Source of the DNA: Desulfobulbaceae bacterium
GTDB lineage: Bacteria; Desulfobacterota; Desulfobulbia; Desulfobulbales; Desulfobulbaceae
Assembly (NCBI GenBank): GCA_026987195.1
Contig: JALSNC010000183.1
Location: forward strand, 1 to 35,093
Length of the DNA: 35,093 nt
Reading direction: 5' to 3'
Under the pieces are notes generated by a model. It ran no database searches, had not been told where the DNA came from, and worked only from the letters and a program-made list of their open reading frames with translations. Both the position numbers and the translations under genes were made by a program. Below are positions 10,487 through 18,920 of this stretch, piece after piece; the first letter of the stretch is position 1, and the number at the start of each line of letters is the position of its first letter.

Positions 10487-10648
10487 GATGGCGTCGCAAA
10501 AAGTCCGATCTACTGCGTTGTAGCGGGTACGGCCAATGCTCGACGTACTACATGTACGCCTCCGCTTGGCCGACACCGCTACGCCTTGTATATCGAACTT
10601 TTATGCTTAGCCATCTTTAGAGTGTGATGGACTTTTTACGAGTCCATC
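10487..10648. repeat. Palindromic repeat C with adjoining small hairpin
   Basis: From 10487 (GATGGCGTCGCAAAAAGTCC) to 10615 the two halves are imperfect inverted copies of about 60 bases. The right half read backwards starts GATGGCTAAGCATAAAAGTT. The centre has CTCGACGTACTACATGTACG. It is followed by a perfect hairpin, GATGGACT/AGTCCATC (10626-10648), whose loop shares the TTTTTACG core. From memory, near-identical units are scattered in Desulfobacterota genomes. It may also end transcription of the GGDEF gene. Confidence 0.75.
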
Positions 10649-10675
10649 ATTTATCACATCGTAAGGAAATCATCC

Positions 10676-10984
10676 ATGAACCGAACCACAGCCTTCACCA
10701 TCCCGGCCATGCTGCTCGCCACCGTCCTCCTCCTGCCTGCCGCGGGCCAGGCCAGCAGCGGCGAGAGCTGCGTGGAACTGCTGAAGAGCAGGTGCCTGAG
10801 CTGCCACTACGAGACCAGGATATGCCGCAAGCTGAAGAACAAGGCCGGAAAAAGGGCCTGGAAGGGCACCATCGCCGCCATGATCCGGCACGGTGCCGAG
10901 GTGAGCAAGGAGGAGAAGGGGCGGCTGGCCACCTGCCTGGCCGACCGGGACCGGGAGACCGTGGAGTTCTGCGGCAAGAAGTGA
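10676..10984 (+). CDS. Small exported c-type cytochrome-like protein
   Basis: 102 aa with an N-terminal signal peptide ending near GQASSGES. There is one CLSCH motif (CxxCH), the signature for covalent haem attachment, in SRCLSCHYETRICRKL. A second ligand could be the Met in IAAMIRHG. Three further Cys (in SCVEL, RICRK and ATCLADRD) could make disulfides. AAGGAA lies seven bases before the ATG. The gene stands alone on the plus strand and converges on the lipoprotein gene with only five bases between stops. A monohaem periplasmic electron carrier is the natural reading, but the protein is short and the family is not one I recognise. Confidence 0.7.
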   Translation: MNRTTAFTIPAMLLATVLLLPAAGQASSGESCVELLKSRCLSCHYETRICRKLKNKAGKRAWKGTIAAMIRHGAEVSKEEKGRLATCLADRDRETVEFCGKK

Positions 10985-10989
10985 GGCGG

Positions 10990-11568
10990 TCAGTCGACCG
11001 TGAAGACATCCCTTGCCCGCAGCTCGGTTTCTCCCGCGCGCACGGACTGGAGAACATCGTAGGTCCCCTTGCGCGCCGTGGTAGGCACCCTGAAGACCAG
11101 GGTGCTCTCCCAGGTGCCGTTCTTCCGGGTCAGGTTCTCCTGCCGGAGCAGGGACAACCGCCTGCCACCCATGCGCAGCTCTCTCGTCTCCCGGACCCTG
11201 ATCCCGTCCTGGGGCGCTCCCATGACCGCATAGGTGATGGTCACGGTCACCTTCTCGCCCCTGGCCACGTTGTTCGGGTGCAGGGAGCTCTGCTGCAGTT
11301 CCACCAGGGCACCCGAGCCCCGACTGTACCCGTGGAGACGTTCGGTCTGCCGCGCCCCGGAGGTGCGGCGGGACGAAGTGGTGATGGAATCGGTCAACTC
11401 CCTGAAGAAACGGTCCACCTTGCGGGCCGCCTTCTTGTTGCCGGCATAGTAGCCGGCCCCGGCCCCGGCCGCGAGCAGCACCGGCGCACAGCCACTGCCC
11501 AGGAGCGTGACCAGCAGCAGAGCCAGAGTAGCGTGATGGTATCGGGGCAGTTGTTGTTTTCCGTCCAT
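10990..11568 (-). CDS. Lipoprotein, last gene of the curli-like/kinase operon
   Basis: 192 aa. The signal peptide ends in the lipobox LGSGC (Cys27), so the protein should be lipid-anchored. A Gly/Ala-rich segment (LLAAGAGAGYYAGNKKAARK) follows and may insert in or pack against a membrane. The last 110 residues look like a beta-sandwich, with NNVARGEKVTVTITYAVMG and TWESTLVFRVPTTARKGTYDVLQSV resembling immunoglobulin-like strands. AGGGA sits seven bases before the ATG, and the kinase gene ends 53 bases upstream. I do not recognise a named family. It probably acts in the envelope with the exported proteins of the same gene run. Confidence 0.8.
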   Translation of the reverse strand: MDGKQQLPRYHHATLALLLVTLLGSGCAPVLLAAGAGAGYYAGNKKAARKVDRFFRELTDSITTSSRRTSGARQTERLHGYSRGSGALVELQQSSLHPNNVARGEKVTVTITYAVMGAPQDGIRVRETRELRMGGRRLSLLRQENLTRKNGTWESTLVFRVPTTARKGTYDVLQSVRAGETELRARDVFTVD

Positions 11569-11621
11569 GACTCATCCCTGTTTCCTGCCCCCTCCCCGGC
11601 ACCGGGCCGGGCCGATGGGAG

Positions 11622-12986
11622 CTACCGCACCTTGCGGTCGCGCACCTCGATGATCTCCCAGTCCGAACCGGCCTCCCGCCCCTTGCCTGCAGCCGCGGAT
11701 CCATCCTCCGGGGCACCACGACGTGATTCCAGCACCTTCAGGGCCGAGGCCGTATTCTCCTCTTCTTTGCGCAGATCACTGCCGGCCGTTGCCATGCCGT
11801 TGTCCTGCCTCCGGCCCTGATCCAACTGCTGATCCGTCTGCGGCACCGGCTCAGGTACCGGCCTGTTGTCCCGGTAGTGCCACCAGATAAGCACCAGGAG
11901 GGACAGGAGGCCCAGGCCGGCGGCAAGGAGCAGCAGACGCCGCCTCGGGCCATGGTTCCGGTCGGAGGAGAGACGGCCGGCCAGGGGATCGAGCAGGGTC
12001 CTGGCCGTGGCAGCCTCCCGGTCGCCGCCGCCGGATCCGGATCGATGGTCCCGCTTGCAGTCCCTTTCCGGCGCATCCGGAGCAGCCGCCTCTGGAACCG
12101 CGGCCAGGGCGCGCTGAAAGGCAGGCGCATCTGCAAACCGGCGCTCCGGCTCCTTTTCCAGGGCCCTGGCCACGACGTTCTTCAGTTCCCCCGACAGTCC
12201 GGGCCGCAGACGGGCCATGTCGACCCTACCGGTGAGGTGACCGCTGAAGACCTCGGTGATGGTGCCTGTGAACGGCGGTGCGCCGGCCAGCATCTCATAG
12301 AGAATGACACCAACGGAATAAAGATCCGTGGCCGGCCCGGTGGCGCCGTAGCGCCGCGGATCGATCCGTTCCGGCGCCATGTAGGCGGGGGTGCCCGGCC
12401 CCTGGGTGTCCAGCCGGGTGAGCCGGTCTCCATCCTCCTGGCGGGCAATACCGAAATCCATGAGACGGACCGTGAAACCGCCGCCCTCGCGTTGGTGCAG
12501 GAGCAGGTTGGAGGTCTTGATATCCCGGTGCACGATGCCGTGACCGTGGATGCAGGCCAGCGCATCCAGGAGCTGGTTGACGATGTCGAGGACCTCTGCC
12601 ACCGGCAGCCCGCCGCTCCCCTCCCCGCGGCCGGCAAGCAGACCGGCCAGGGTGGGACCGTCCACGTATTCCATGACCAGGTGAATACGGCCCTGTTCCT
12701 CGACCCGGTCGTGGAGAGTCACAATGTTGGGATGTACGCCGATGGCCGCATGCAGACGGCATTCGCGCTCTATCCGCCTGCAGACTTCCCGGTTGCCGCA
12801 GAAAGCGGGCAGAATGGTCTTGATCGCCACCTGCCGGTCGAGAACCGGGTCATGGGCCAGGTAGACATGGCCGGTGCCGCCCCGGCCGAGGAGGCGGACG
12901 AACCGGTAGCGGCCCGCGAGCCTCTGGCCGGCCGGTGTCTCGTCAGTGGGAATGGTCTGGATCGTGTCGTCCGGGGCTCCGGCCAT
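11622..12986 (-). CDS. Membrane-anchored Ser/Thr protein kinase (PknB/Hanks type)
   Basis: 454 aa. The kinase domain (about 27-295) has the glycine loop LLGRGGTGHVYLA, ATP-binding K56 (VAIK), catalytic HRDIKTSN with D155, DFG at 177-179, and the activation segment ending MAPERI. All catalytic residues are intact. After a charged linker there is one transmembrane helix (about 346-367), then a short polar tail of about 85 residues with no recognisable sensor domain; it would lie in the periplasm. The gene lies 26 bases after the FHA-ABC gene and has AGGA before its ATG. The two FHA domains of that transporter, and the FHA domain of the upstream regulator, are the obvious phosphothreonine readers. 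Confidence 0.93.
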   Translation of the reverse strand: MAGAPDDTIQTIPTDETPAGQRLAGRYRFVRLLGRGGTGHVYLAHDPVLDRQVAIKTILPAFCGNREVCRRIERECRLHAAIGVHPNIVTLHDRVEEQGRIHLVMEYVDGPTLAGLLAGRGEGSGGLPVAEVLDIVNQLLDALACIHGHGIVHRDIKTSNLLLHQREGGGFTVRLMDFGIARQEDGDRLTRLDTQGPGTPAYMAPERIDPRRYGATGPATDLYSVGVILYEMLAGAPPFTGTITEVFSGHLTGRVDMARLRPGLSGELKNVVARALEKEPERRFADAPAFQRALAAVPEAAAPDAPERDCKRDHRSGSGGGDREAATARTLLDPLAGRLSSDRNHGPRRRLLLLAAGLGLLSLLVLIWWHYRDNRPVPEPVPQTDQQLDQGRRQDNGMATAGSDLRKEEENTASALKVLESRRGAPEDGSAAAGKGREAGSDWEIIEVRDRKVR

Positions 12987-13012
12987 ACGTCATCCTGGCC
13001 GCCCCGGGGCGG

Positions 13013-15703
13013 CTATGGTACGGGGTCGCGCCGTTTCAGCAGCAGGGCGCAGAGGAACAGCCAGCACACGGCCTGGATGGCCAGCATGCCTGCGCCAGTG
13101 TACCAGAGGTCATATCCATAGTCAAATCCCACCCGCTCGCGGATGAAACCGGTCACCCAGTCCGGCCGGGGTCCGTCCACATCTGCAGGATAGACAGCAG
13201 TGAAGGTCATGGCCAGTCCCCAGCGCGCAGGCAGGAGGTCGGCGACCCGCTGCAGTGGTGCCCCCATGCCCCCATAGTAGTCCGGCCCGATACCTCCGGA
13301 GAGAACGAGCTGCGGCAGGACCGTTCCCACGGCGAGCAGCACCGAGAAGCGCCCCCCTGCCGGATCCAGGGCACTGATGGCCAGCCCCATGGCCACCGAG
13401 GTCCAGGCGATGCAGGTCATGGTCAGCCAGAGCGGTGCCAGTGCCACCTGGCGCAACTGCGGGTGCAGGAGCCATGCTGCGGAAAACACCAGACACTGGA
13501 CTGCGGTCAGCGGCAGGCAGGTGGCCAGTTTTGAGGCCAGGTAACCGCTGATTGCCATCCCGGCCTGGCGTTCACGCCGGTACATCATCCGCTCCGGCGC
13601 TATCTCGAGACAGCCGGTCATGGTGCCGAGGAACAGTGCCGACATGACGCTCATCAACAGCACACTCAGCGGCACGGGCAGGTTGGCGCTGTTATGGAAA
13701 CGCAATGCACGCAGGATCTCCACCGTATCCCTGGATTCAGCGGCTCCGGCCGGTGTGAAGATCCGCTTCAGCCGCTGCTCGAATACGGGACCACCCTGGC
13801 GGATCTGGCGGACCATGACCTGCTCCTGCAGCGAACGTGCCTTGTCAGCGGCAAACCCGGGTATCTGCTGGCTCATGGTCACCAGGCTGAGAAGAAGGGG
13901 AATGCACAGACCGGCCAGGAGCCGATTGCGCGAACCGAGCAGGAGGGTCCACTGACGGCGGCACAGGGTGAACACCGTCTCCGGTCTCAAAAGGCCGGGC
14001 CGGACGATGCGGCGGCGGAGACGAACCATGGCCGGCACCTGTTCCTGCAACCGGTGGCCGGCGGCCAGGAGCTGCCGGGCCGTGGGCGAGAGCCTGGCGC
14101 CGATATTGCGCTGCCAGTAATGGGAATCGCGGTACCTGCGGGCGAAATCGCGTGCGATCTTCTCCTCCTGATCCTCGTTTTCCCCGTCCATGCCGGTACC
14201 GCGCAGAACATCGAAGATCTGCGACAGGCCGGTCAGGGGGCCCGCAGGGGTGGCAAAGAACTGCAGGGCCTCGGCCGGAGTACCGAAAAAGACCAGGCGG
14301 CCCCGGGCCAGGATGACAATCCGGTCAAGCATGTTCAGGCTGGCAAGGAGATGGGTGGTGACCAGGACCGTGGTGCCGCGGGCGGCCAGGTGGCGGAAAT
14401 GGGCCATCAGTCGTTCCTCGAGACCGGGATCGAGACCGGCGGTGGGTTCGTCGAGGAAAAGGATCGCCGGTCCGGTGATCAGTTCGCCGCCCACCGAGAC
14501 CCGTTTCCGCTGCCCGCCGCTCAGGTGGTCGATGCGACAGTGGCGGACCTGCGCCAGGTCCAGGAGATCGAGGACCGAATCGATGATCTGCCGCCGCTGT
14601 TCCCCGTCCACTGCCGGCGGCAGACGCAGCCTGGCGATATAGTCCAGGCACTGATCCACGGTGAGACCGGTGTGGAGGATGTCATCCTGGGGTACGTAGC
14701 CCAGGAGGTGGCGGAACATGGCAGAGCCGTGATGCAGGGGAGACTCGTTGAGCAGCACTCTGCCCTCGTCCGGGGCCAGGAAGCCGTTCATGGTCTGCAG
14801 CAGGCTGGTCTTGCCGGCACCGCTGGGGCCGAGGATACCGACAAACTCACCCGGCTCGATGGCCAGGGAGATGTTGCCGAGTACGGGATGATTCCGCCGG
14901 TCGCCGCCGTGCAGGCCGAGGCCGATGCACTCCAGCCTGACACTGCGGCTGCGGTCCCATTGCACCACCTCCAGTCTTCCATCCGCCAGAAGGCGGAACC
15001 GGAACTGACGGAATCCGGCGACCACAATGTCTCCGTCCCGCAGCCATGCCCTGCGCACCCGGCAGCCGTTGACCCAGGTACCGTTGCGGCTGCCCTCGTC
15101 CCTGAGCAGGAGCCTGCCGCCGCGATTGTGCAGGCTCAGGTGCCGGCCGCTGAGGGTGGGCACGTTTTCCAGGGCGAGCTCACACCCGGCCGCGCGGCCG
15201 ATGGTCCAGCACGGCTGTGGCGGCAACTGCAGGCTGCGGCAGAACCTCCCCGGCTCGCGACGGTGGAAGCGGACCTGACCACTGTCAGGCAGCCCCAGGC
15301 CGATCAGGTCGCCATCAGCCAGTGGAGAGGTACCGCGGATGCGGATCCCGTTGACATGGACCCCGCCGGCTGAATCCAGATCAACGATCTCAAAACCCTG
15401 GTCACCATCCGGCCTGATGACGGCATGACAGCGGGAGATGCCCCTGCCGGCCAGCACCAGATCGCACTGGTCCCGGTCCCTGCCCAGGGTCACGCCGTCA
15501 GGGCCGACCTGCTGCCGGCAGCCGCTGCCACCGGGCACCACCAGTTCCAGCCAGGCAGTGACCGACGCGGCCTCTCCGCCGCCACCGGGGCCGCTTTCCG
15601 GCCGCGGGGTGTCCGTTGCCGTCGACACCGCGGTCCTGCGGCAGGTGAACGGCTGCCGTGCCAGTGAACCGGGGATGGTGGGGGCGCCGGAACAGGAGAT
15701 CAT
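13013..15703 (-). CDS. FHA-FHA-ABC-ABC2 half transporter
   Basis: 896 aa single chain. Two forkhead-associated domains come first, the first near 70-125 (TLGRDRDQCDLVLAGRGISRCH) and the second near 165-225 (SGRHLSLHNRGG, GSRNGTWVNG). An ABC ATPase domain follows, with Walker A GPSGAGKTSLLQ near 290, signature LSGGQRKRVSVGGELITGP and Walker B ILFLDEPTAGLDPG. The last third (about 575-896) is an ABC2/ABCG-type membrane domain with about six helices. FHA domains bind phosphothreonine, so transport is probably gated by the kinase encoded next. The substrate is unknown. It is 14 bases after the VWA gene; the ribosome-binding site is weak and suggests coupling. The fusion order resembles White/ABCG-type exporters with added FHA domains. 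Confidence 0.92.
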   Translation of the reverse strand: MISCSGAPTIPGSLARQPFTCRRTAVSTATDTPRPESGPGGGGEAASVTAWLELVVPGGSGCRQQVGPDGVTLGRDRDQCDLVLAGRGISRCHAVIRPDGDQGFEIVDLDSAGGVHVNGIRIRGTSPLADGDLIGLGLPDSGQVRFHRREPGRFCRSLQLPPQPCWTIGRAAGCELALENVPTLSGRHLSLHNRGGRLLLRDEGSRNGTWVNGCRVRRAWLRDGDIVVAGFRQFRFRLLADGRLEVVQWDRSRSVRLECIGLGLHGGDRRNHPVLGNISLAIEPGEFVGILGPSGAGKTSLLQTMNGFLAPDEGRVLLNESPLHHGSAMFRHLLGYVPQDDILHTGLTVDQCLDYIARLRLPPAVDGEQRRQIIDSVLDLLDLAQVRHCRIDHLSGGQRKRVSVGGELITGPAILFLDEPTAGLDPGLEERLMAHFRHLAARGTTVLVTTHLLASLNMLDRIVILARGRLVFFGTPAEALQFFATPAGPLTGLSQIFDVLRGTGMDGENEDQEEKIARDFARRYRDSHYWQRNIGARLSPTARQLLAAGHRLQEQVPAMVRLRRRIVRPGLLRPETVFTLCRRQWTLLLGSRNRLLAGLCIPLLLSLVTMSQQIPGFAADKARSLQEQVMVRQIRQGGPVFEQRLKRIFTPAGAAESRDTVEILRALRFHNSANLPVPLSVLLMSVMSALFLGTMTGCLEIAPERMMYRRERQAGMAISGYLASKLATCLPLTAVQCLVFSAAWLLHPQLRQVALAPLWLTMTCIAWTSVAMGLAISALDPAGGRFSVLLAVGTVLPQLVLSGGIGPDYYGGMGAPLQRVADLLPARWGLAMTFTAVYPADVDGPRPDWVTGFIRERVGFDYGYDLWYTGAGMLAIQAVCWLFLCALLLKRRDPVP

Positions 15704-15717
15704 CGGAACAGGTGTAT

Positions 15718-16854
15718 TCAGCGACGGCTGATGGTGTAGGGGGTGCCGAGAAAGGGATTGCCGTCCGCCATGGCGGGAATCGCCTGGTCGAGCTTCTCCT
15801 GGATCGCCATCACCTGGGGAAACCTCGGTGTCTCCATGGTCTCGAAACTGGCCGAGTCATAGCGCATCTTGCCGCTGCCCGTGGGATACTCGAAACCGAC
15901 CTTGAGGGGATACCGTTCCCCGTCCACCGGGACATAGGCCCTGAAGGTGAGCACGTAATCGCTGAGAAGGATGTTCTGGATATCCTCCACACTGCGGGTG
16001 ATGGAGCCGGAACTGCCGTCGGCGCGATAGAATTTGCCAAAGGAGTTCTTGGCCAGGGCCTGGAGATTTCTCAGTCCCTTTTCGTTATTGCCGCCAAAGC
16101 CCAGGGTATAGATGGGAATGGGCAGGGAGAGGCCGGCAATCCTGGTCATCAGGTCTCCGCGTCCCATGGCGCTGCTGTCGTCCCGGCCGGCGGAGAAGAC
16201 CACCACCGACGAGGAGACCACGTAGTCGGATCCGCCCAGGCTGTCACTGCCCGGGCCGGTGGCCGCGGTCAGCTCCAGGGCGGCGACAATGGCATCATAG
16301 AGCCGGGTCTTGGCGCTGTCGGCGTGGAGATCAGCGAGGCGTCGTCCCAATGCGCCGTAATCACGCTCAAAGTTGGAAACCACACTGTAGCCGTCCAGGT
16401 TGTCGGCCAGGGCGACGATGGCCACCTGGTCCTGGGCACGCTTGGCATCGATGAACCGGGCCGCGGCCCGCAGGGCGTTTTCAAAGGGGGCACCGGCCAT
16501 GCCCTTGCCGGTGTCGATGACCAGCACCGTGCGTACTGCCTCCGGGCGGTTGCGGATGGGCTCGATGAGGTACTGCTTCTTGGCCGGATCGTAGATCCTG
16601 CCCTTGACCATCAGGCCGATATTCATCCGGTTGAGATTGACCAGGGGCTCCAGGTTCTGGTCAAAGGTGCGGATGTAGACATTGACAAAGGGGTAGAGCG
16701 CCGATTCGACCCTGAAGATCTTCAGGCCGTAGCCGTGCAGGTTGAGGGCCGGTGCTGCGGCTGCCGCCATATGAGCGGTGACGAGCAGCGCCGCCAGAAT
16801 GATGCCGCATGTCCGGATCCCTCTCCGCTGCAGCAGGTACACGTGGTGTTGCAT
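15718..16854 (-). CDS. Secreted von Willebrand factor A domain protein
   Basis: About 378 aa with a signal peptide ending around AHMAAAAAPAL. The VWA domain (about 108-300) starts TVLVIDTGKGMAG. The usual MIDAS motif DxSxS is DTGKG here, so the metal site has lost both serines, although SAKTRLYDAI and VVFSAGRDD keep the other metal-loop positions. A C-terminal beta-rich part (LTFRAYVPVDGERYPLKVGFEY) follows. I prefer ATG 16852-16854, which is eight bases from GGAGG; a second ATG six bases upstream is too close to it. It probably acts in the periplasm or at the surface as a binding or assembly factor for the exported repeat proteins; that role is inference. Confidence 0.85.
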   Translation of the reverse strand: MQHHVYLLQRRGIRTCGIILAALLVTAHMAAAAAPALNLHGYGLKIFRVESALYPFVNVYIRTFDQNLEPLVNLNRMNIGLMVKGRIYDPAKKQYLIEPIRNRPEAVRTVLVIDTGKGMAGAPFENALRAAARFIDAKRAQDQVAIVALADNLDGYSVVSNFERDYGALGRRLADLHADSAKTRLYDAIVAALELTAATGPGSDSLGGSDYVVSSSVVVFSAGRDDSSAMGRGDLMTRIAGLSLPIPIYTLGFGGNNEKGLRNLQALAKNSFGKFYRADGSSGSITRSVEDIQNILLSDYVLTFRAYVPVDGERYPLKVGFEYPTGSGKMRYDSASFETMETPRFPQVMAIQEKLDQAIPAMADGNPFLGTPYTISRR

Positions 16855-16894
16855 GGTCATGTCCTCCGTAATCGTTGTCCCCTGCCCCGATATC

Positions 16895-17230
16895 CTACCG
16901 GATACGGCTGAAGGGTTTGCCCAGGTTGTCTATCCGCTGTCGCTTGCCCTTTTCCCCGGCCAGCAGGCCGTAGACCGGCTTGGTGACCCCGGTGCTGGTA
17001 TCGACGATGAACAGGCCGCAGCCGACACCGCCCCGCCCCTCCAGGGGCATGGCCGCGATCTGGTAGCGGCCGTTGCGGAGCAGGGCCACCTCACGCAGAT
17101 CAGGGTCGTTGATCACCCTGAGCGGTTCCCGGGAATCGTTCCCCACCGCGCCTGTCAGCAACAGCAACCCCAGGGCCGCCGCCAGTCCGAGCAGGAATCC
17201 CCTTATCTCACTTCCCATTGTCTCTCTCAT
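16895..17230 (-). CDS. Small exported hypothetical protein
   Basis: About 111 aa. A hydrophobic N-terminal segment (FLLGLAAALGLLLLTGAVG) acts as a signal peptide or anchor. The rest, with VALLRNGRYQIAAMPLEGRG and GLFIVDTSTGVTKPVYGL, looks like a small beta-sandwich of a type often seen in exported proteins. It overlaps the CsgG-like gene by 23 bases when started at ATG 17228-17230 (GGAGG nine bases before); a second ATG at 17218 with GAGAGAG is possible. The longer open frame further upstream lies within the previous gene. No named family is recognised. Confidence 0.75.
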   Translation of the reverse strand: MRETMGSEIRGFLLGLAAALGLLLLTGAVGNDSREPLRVINDPDLREVALLRNGRYQIAAMPLEGRGGVGCGLFIVDTSTGVTKPVYGLLAGEKGKRQRIDNLGKPFSRIR

Positions 17231-18578
17231 TGAGCAAGGCCTCCGCTGATACGCTTTTTCCCTCTCCCCGACCCGACCTGCGCAGCAGGAGGTCGAGGGA
17301 GTCAAAGGGCTCTTCTGTTGCCTTCGGGGCAACCGTCGCTGCTGCTGCCGCTCCCTGCCTGCCGGCAACCGGAGTGGAGCCGGATCCGGCTGCAGGCCTC
17401 CGCGCCGCAGCTCCGCCGGCCGGATGTCCGGTGGCGATGCGTCCGGCAGCACTCATCCGCCGGGCAAGCAGGGTCCGCCGGGCCGCCACCCGGTCGAGGT
17501 CGTCGGCCAGGGACTCCCAGAGCGCGATATAGACATCCACCGGAACAGCACCCCCCGAGAGCCGGATGTCGGGGCGCACCTGGCGGAGAACCCGCCGGGT
17601 CTCCGGACCCAGGACACCGTCCACCGTGACATCAAAGCCCTTCATGAAGAGCACCACCTGGGTCTCCCGGATCCTGGCCGGCGCCGACAGGGCGAGATAA
17701 TCCCGCCGTACCCGGTCGATGACCACCGGATCACGTTCAGCGCCCGGCAGCAGCCGCCAGTAGGGCAGCCCCAGGTACTTGCCCACCACCTGCAGGACAC
17801 TGGCCTGGACCAGGAGGCGGATGGCCGCATGCCGGCCCTGCACCTTTTTCACCGTGCCCTTGAGCCCGAAGGTCGGGCCGAAGATGGTGAATCCGAGTTC
17901 CTTCTCCGCCACTGCCTTGTAGACATTGATGGAATTGACGGTCTGGACCCTGGCGATCCCGGCCATGGTCCGGAAGTCGATGAGATTGAAGTCCAGGGTG
18001 ATGCGGGCCAGGCTGCCGGTACGGCCCTGGCTGTAGTCCAGGCTGATGGTGTCGCCGGGCACCCAGGACTCATTGACGTTAAACGGCCTGGTGGTGACCC
18101 CGAAATCGGTGTTGCGTCCCCTGGTCTCCAGGCCGCGGTCGAACTCGGTGATTCCGCCCGAGAGAACGACATCGGGAATCAGCTTGTCGCGAAAGGTGGA
18201 ATACCCGGTGACCACCTCGTTGTTAAGAAAGACCGGGTTGTAGGGAATATAGACCACATTGCCGCCGATGGCATTGAGCGCGCTCTTGGTCATCTCGGTG
18301 ATGTCGCGCGGAATCTCGCCAAAGCCGTACTTGGAGGTGCCGGTGTTGTCGATGATATCCTTGCCCTGGATACGGACATGCTTGCCGAAGATGACGCTCA
18401 TCCTGCCGAGATCGGCCAGGTGGCGGTCGAAGCTGGTCCGCTTGACCACCGGCTCTCCGTGCGGCAGTTGCACATCCACCTGCCTGGGATCGATATCTGC
18501 GCATGACGTTAGCAGCAACCCCATGCAGACCAGGGCCAGCCAGGTCCCGGCGCCCGTGTTCCTTCTACTGCGTGACAA
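17208..18578 (-). CDS. CsgG/HfaB-like outer-membrane secretion lipoprotein with C-terminal PG-binding-like region
   Basis: 456 aa. The signal peptide ends with lipobox LLTSC (Cys26), as in CsgG. The core (about 40-280) follows the CsgG pattern: ITEMTKSALNAIGG, VVLSGGITEFD, then SLARITLDFNLIDFRTMAGIARVQTVNSINVYKA, and a helical end RHAAIRLLVQASVLQVVGKYLGL. CsgG forms the nonameric pore that exports curli subunits. A PG-binding-1-like segment follows (about 293-350, VTVDGVLGPETRRVLRQVRP), then an Ala/Pro-rich tail. The start codon appears to be TTG, 14 bases inside the previous gene, with GGGGGA eight bases upstream; it is needed to give a full signal peptide. Family assignment is by eye and should be confirmed with a profile search. 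Confidence 0.75.
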   Translation of the reverse strand: MSRSRRNTGAGTWLALVCMGLLLTSCADIDPRQVDVQLPHGEPVVKRTSFDRHLADLGRMSVIFGKHVRIQGKDIIDNTGTSKYGFGEIPRDITEMTKSALNAIGGNVVYIPYNPVFLNNEVVTGYSTFRDKLIPDVVLSGGITEFDRGLETRGRNTDFGVTTRPFNVNESWVPGDTISLDYSQGRTGSLARITLDFNLIDFRTMAGIARVQTVNSINVYKAVAEKELGFTIFGPTFGLKGTVKKVQGRHAAIRLLVQASVLQVVGKYLGLPYWRLLPGAERDPVVIDRVRRDYLALSAPARIRETQVVLFMKGFDVTVDGVLGPETRRVLRQVRPDIRLSGGAVPVDVYIALWESLADDLDRVAARRTLLARRMSAAGRIATGHPAGGAAARRPAAGSGSTPVAGRQGAAAAATVAPKATEEPFDSLDLLLRRSGRGEGKSVSAEALLNERDNGK

Positions 18579-18915
18579 TGGTCTTGTCCCCCCGTGACTG
18601 GTCGATGATGATGATATCCCCCTGTACCGTGGCCCCCGGTTTCAGGACCACGCTGTTGAGCAGGGAGTTGTCCGATTCCCGGACAATGGTGCCGGCATCG
18701 CTGCTCCGGACTGCTGCCTCGCTCCTGGCGCGCAGGGAGAGGTAGCTGAAATTGGTATCCACGTGATCGCCTATCTGGTCATACTTTTCAATGGAATCAT
18801 CGATGGGAATACCGTCGTCCAGGTCGTCGGCCCGTGCCATGCGGCAGGCGGCGGCAGAGAGCAGGACCGGCAGGGCCGCCAGGAGCAGGATCACCATGAA
18901 ACCGTTGCCCTTCAT
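18565..18915 (-). CDS. Small secreted protein of the curli-like operon
   Basis: About 116 aa. The signal peptide (FMVILLLAALPVLLSAAAC) is followed by an acidic stretch and SFSYLSLRARS-like sequence (NFSYLSLRARSEAAVRSSD). The C-terminal 35 residues are beta-rich, with NSLLNSVVLKPGATVQGDII ending DKTIVTQ. Its place between the repeat proteins and the CsgG-like pore matches the position of accessory factors (CsgE/CsgF or a nucleator) in curli-type systems; I see no direct homology to those. The ATG at 18913-18915 lies three bases from the previous stop; a GTG three codons earlier overlaps it. A possible lipobox Cys is present but not in a strong context. Confidence 0.75.
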   Translation of the reverse strand: MKGNGFMVILLLAALPVLLSAAACRMARADDLDDGIPIDDSIEKYDQIGDHVDTNFSYLSLRARSEAAVRSSDAGTIVRESDNSLLNSVVLKPGATVQGDIIIIDQSRGDKTIVTQ

Positions 18916-18920
18916 GGCGC

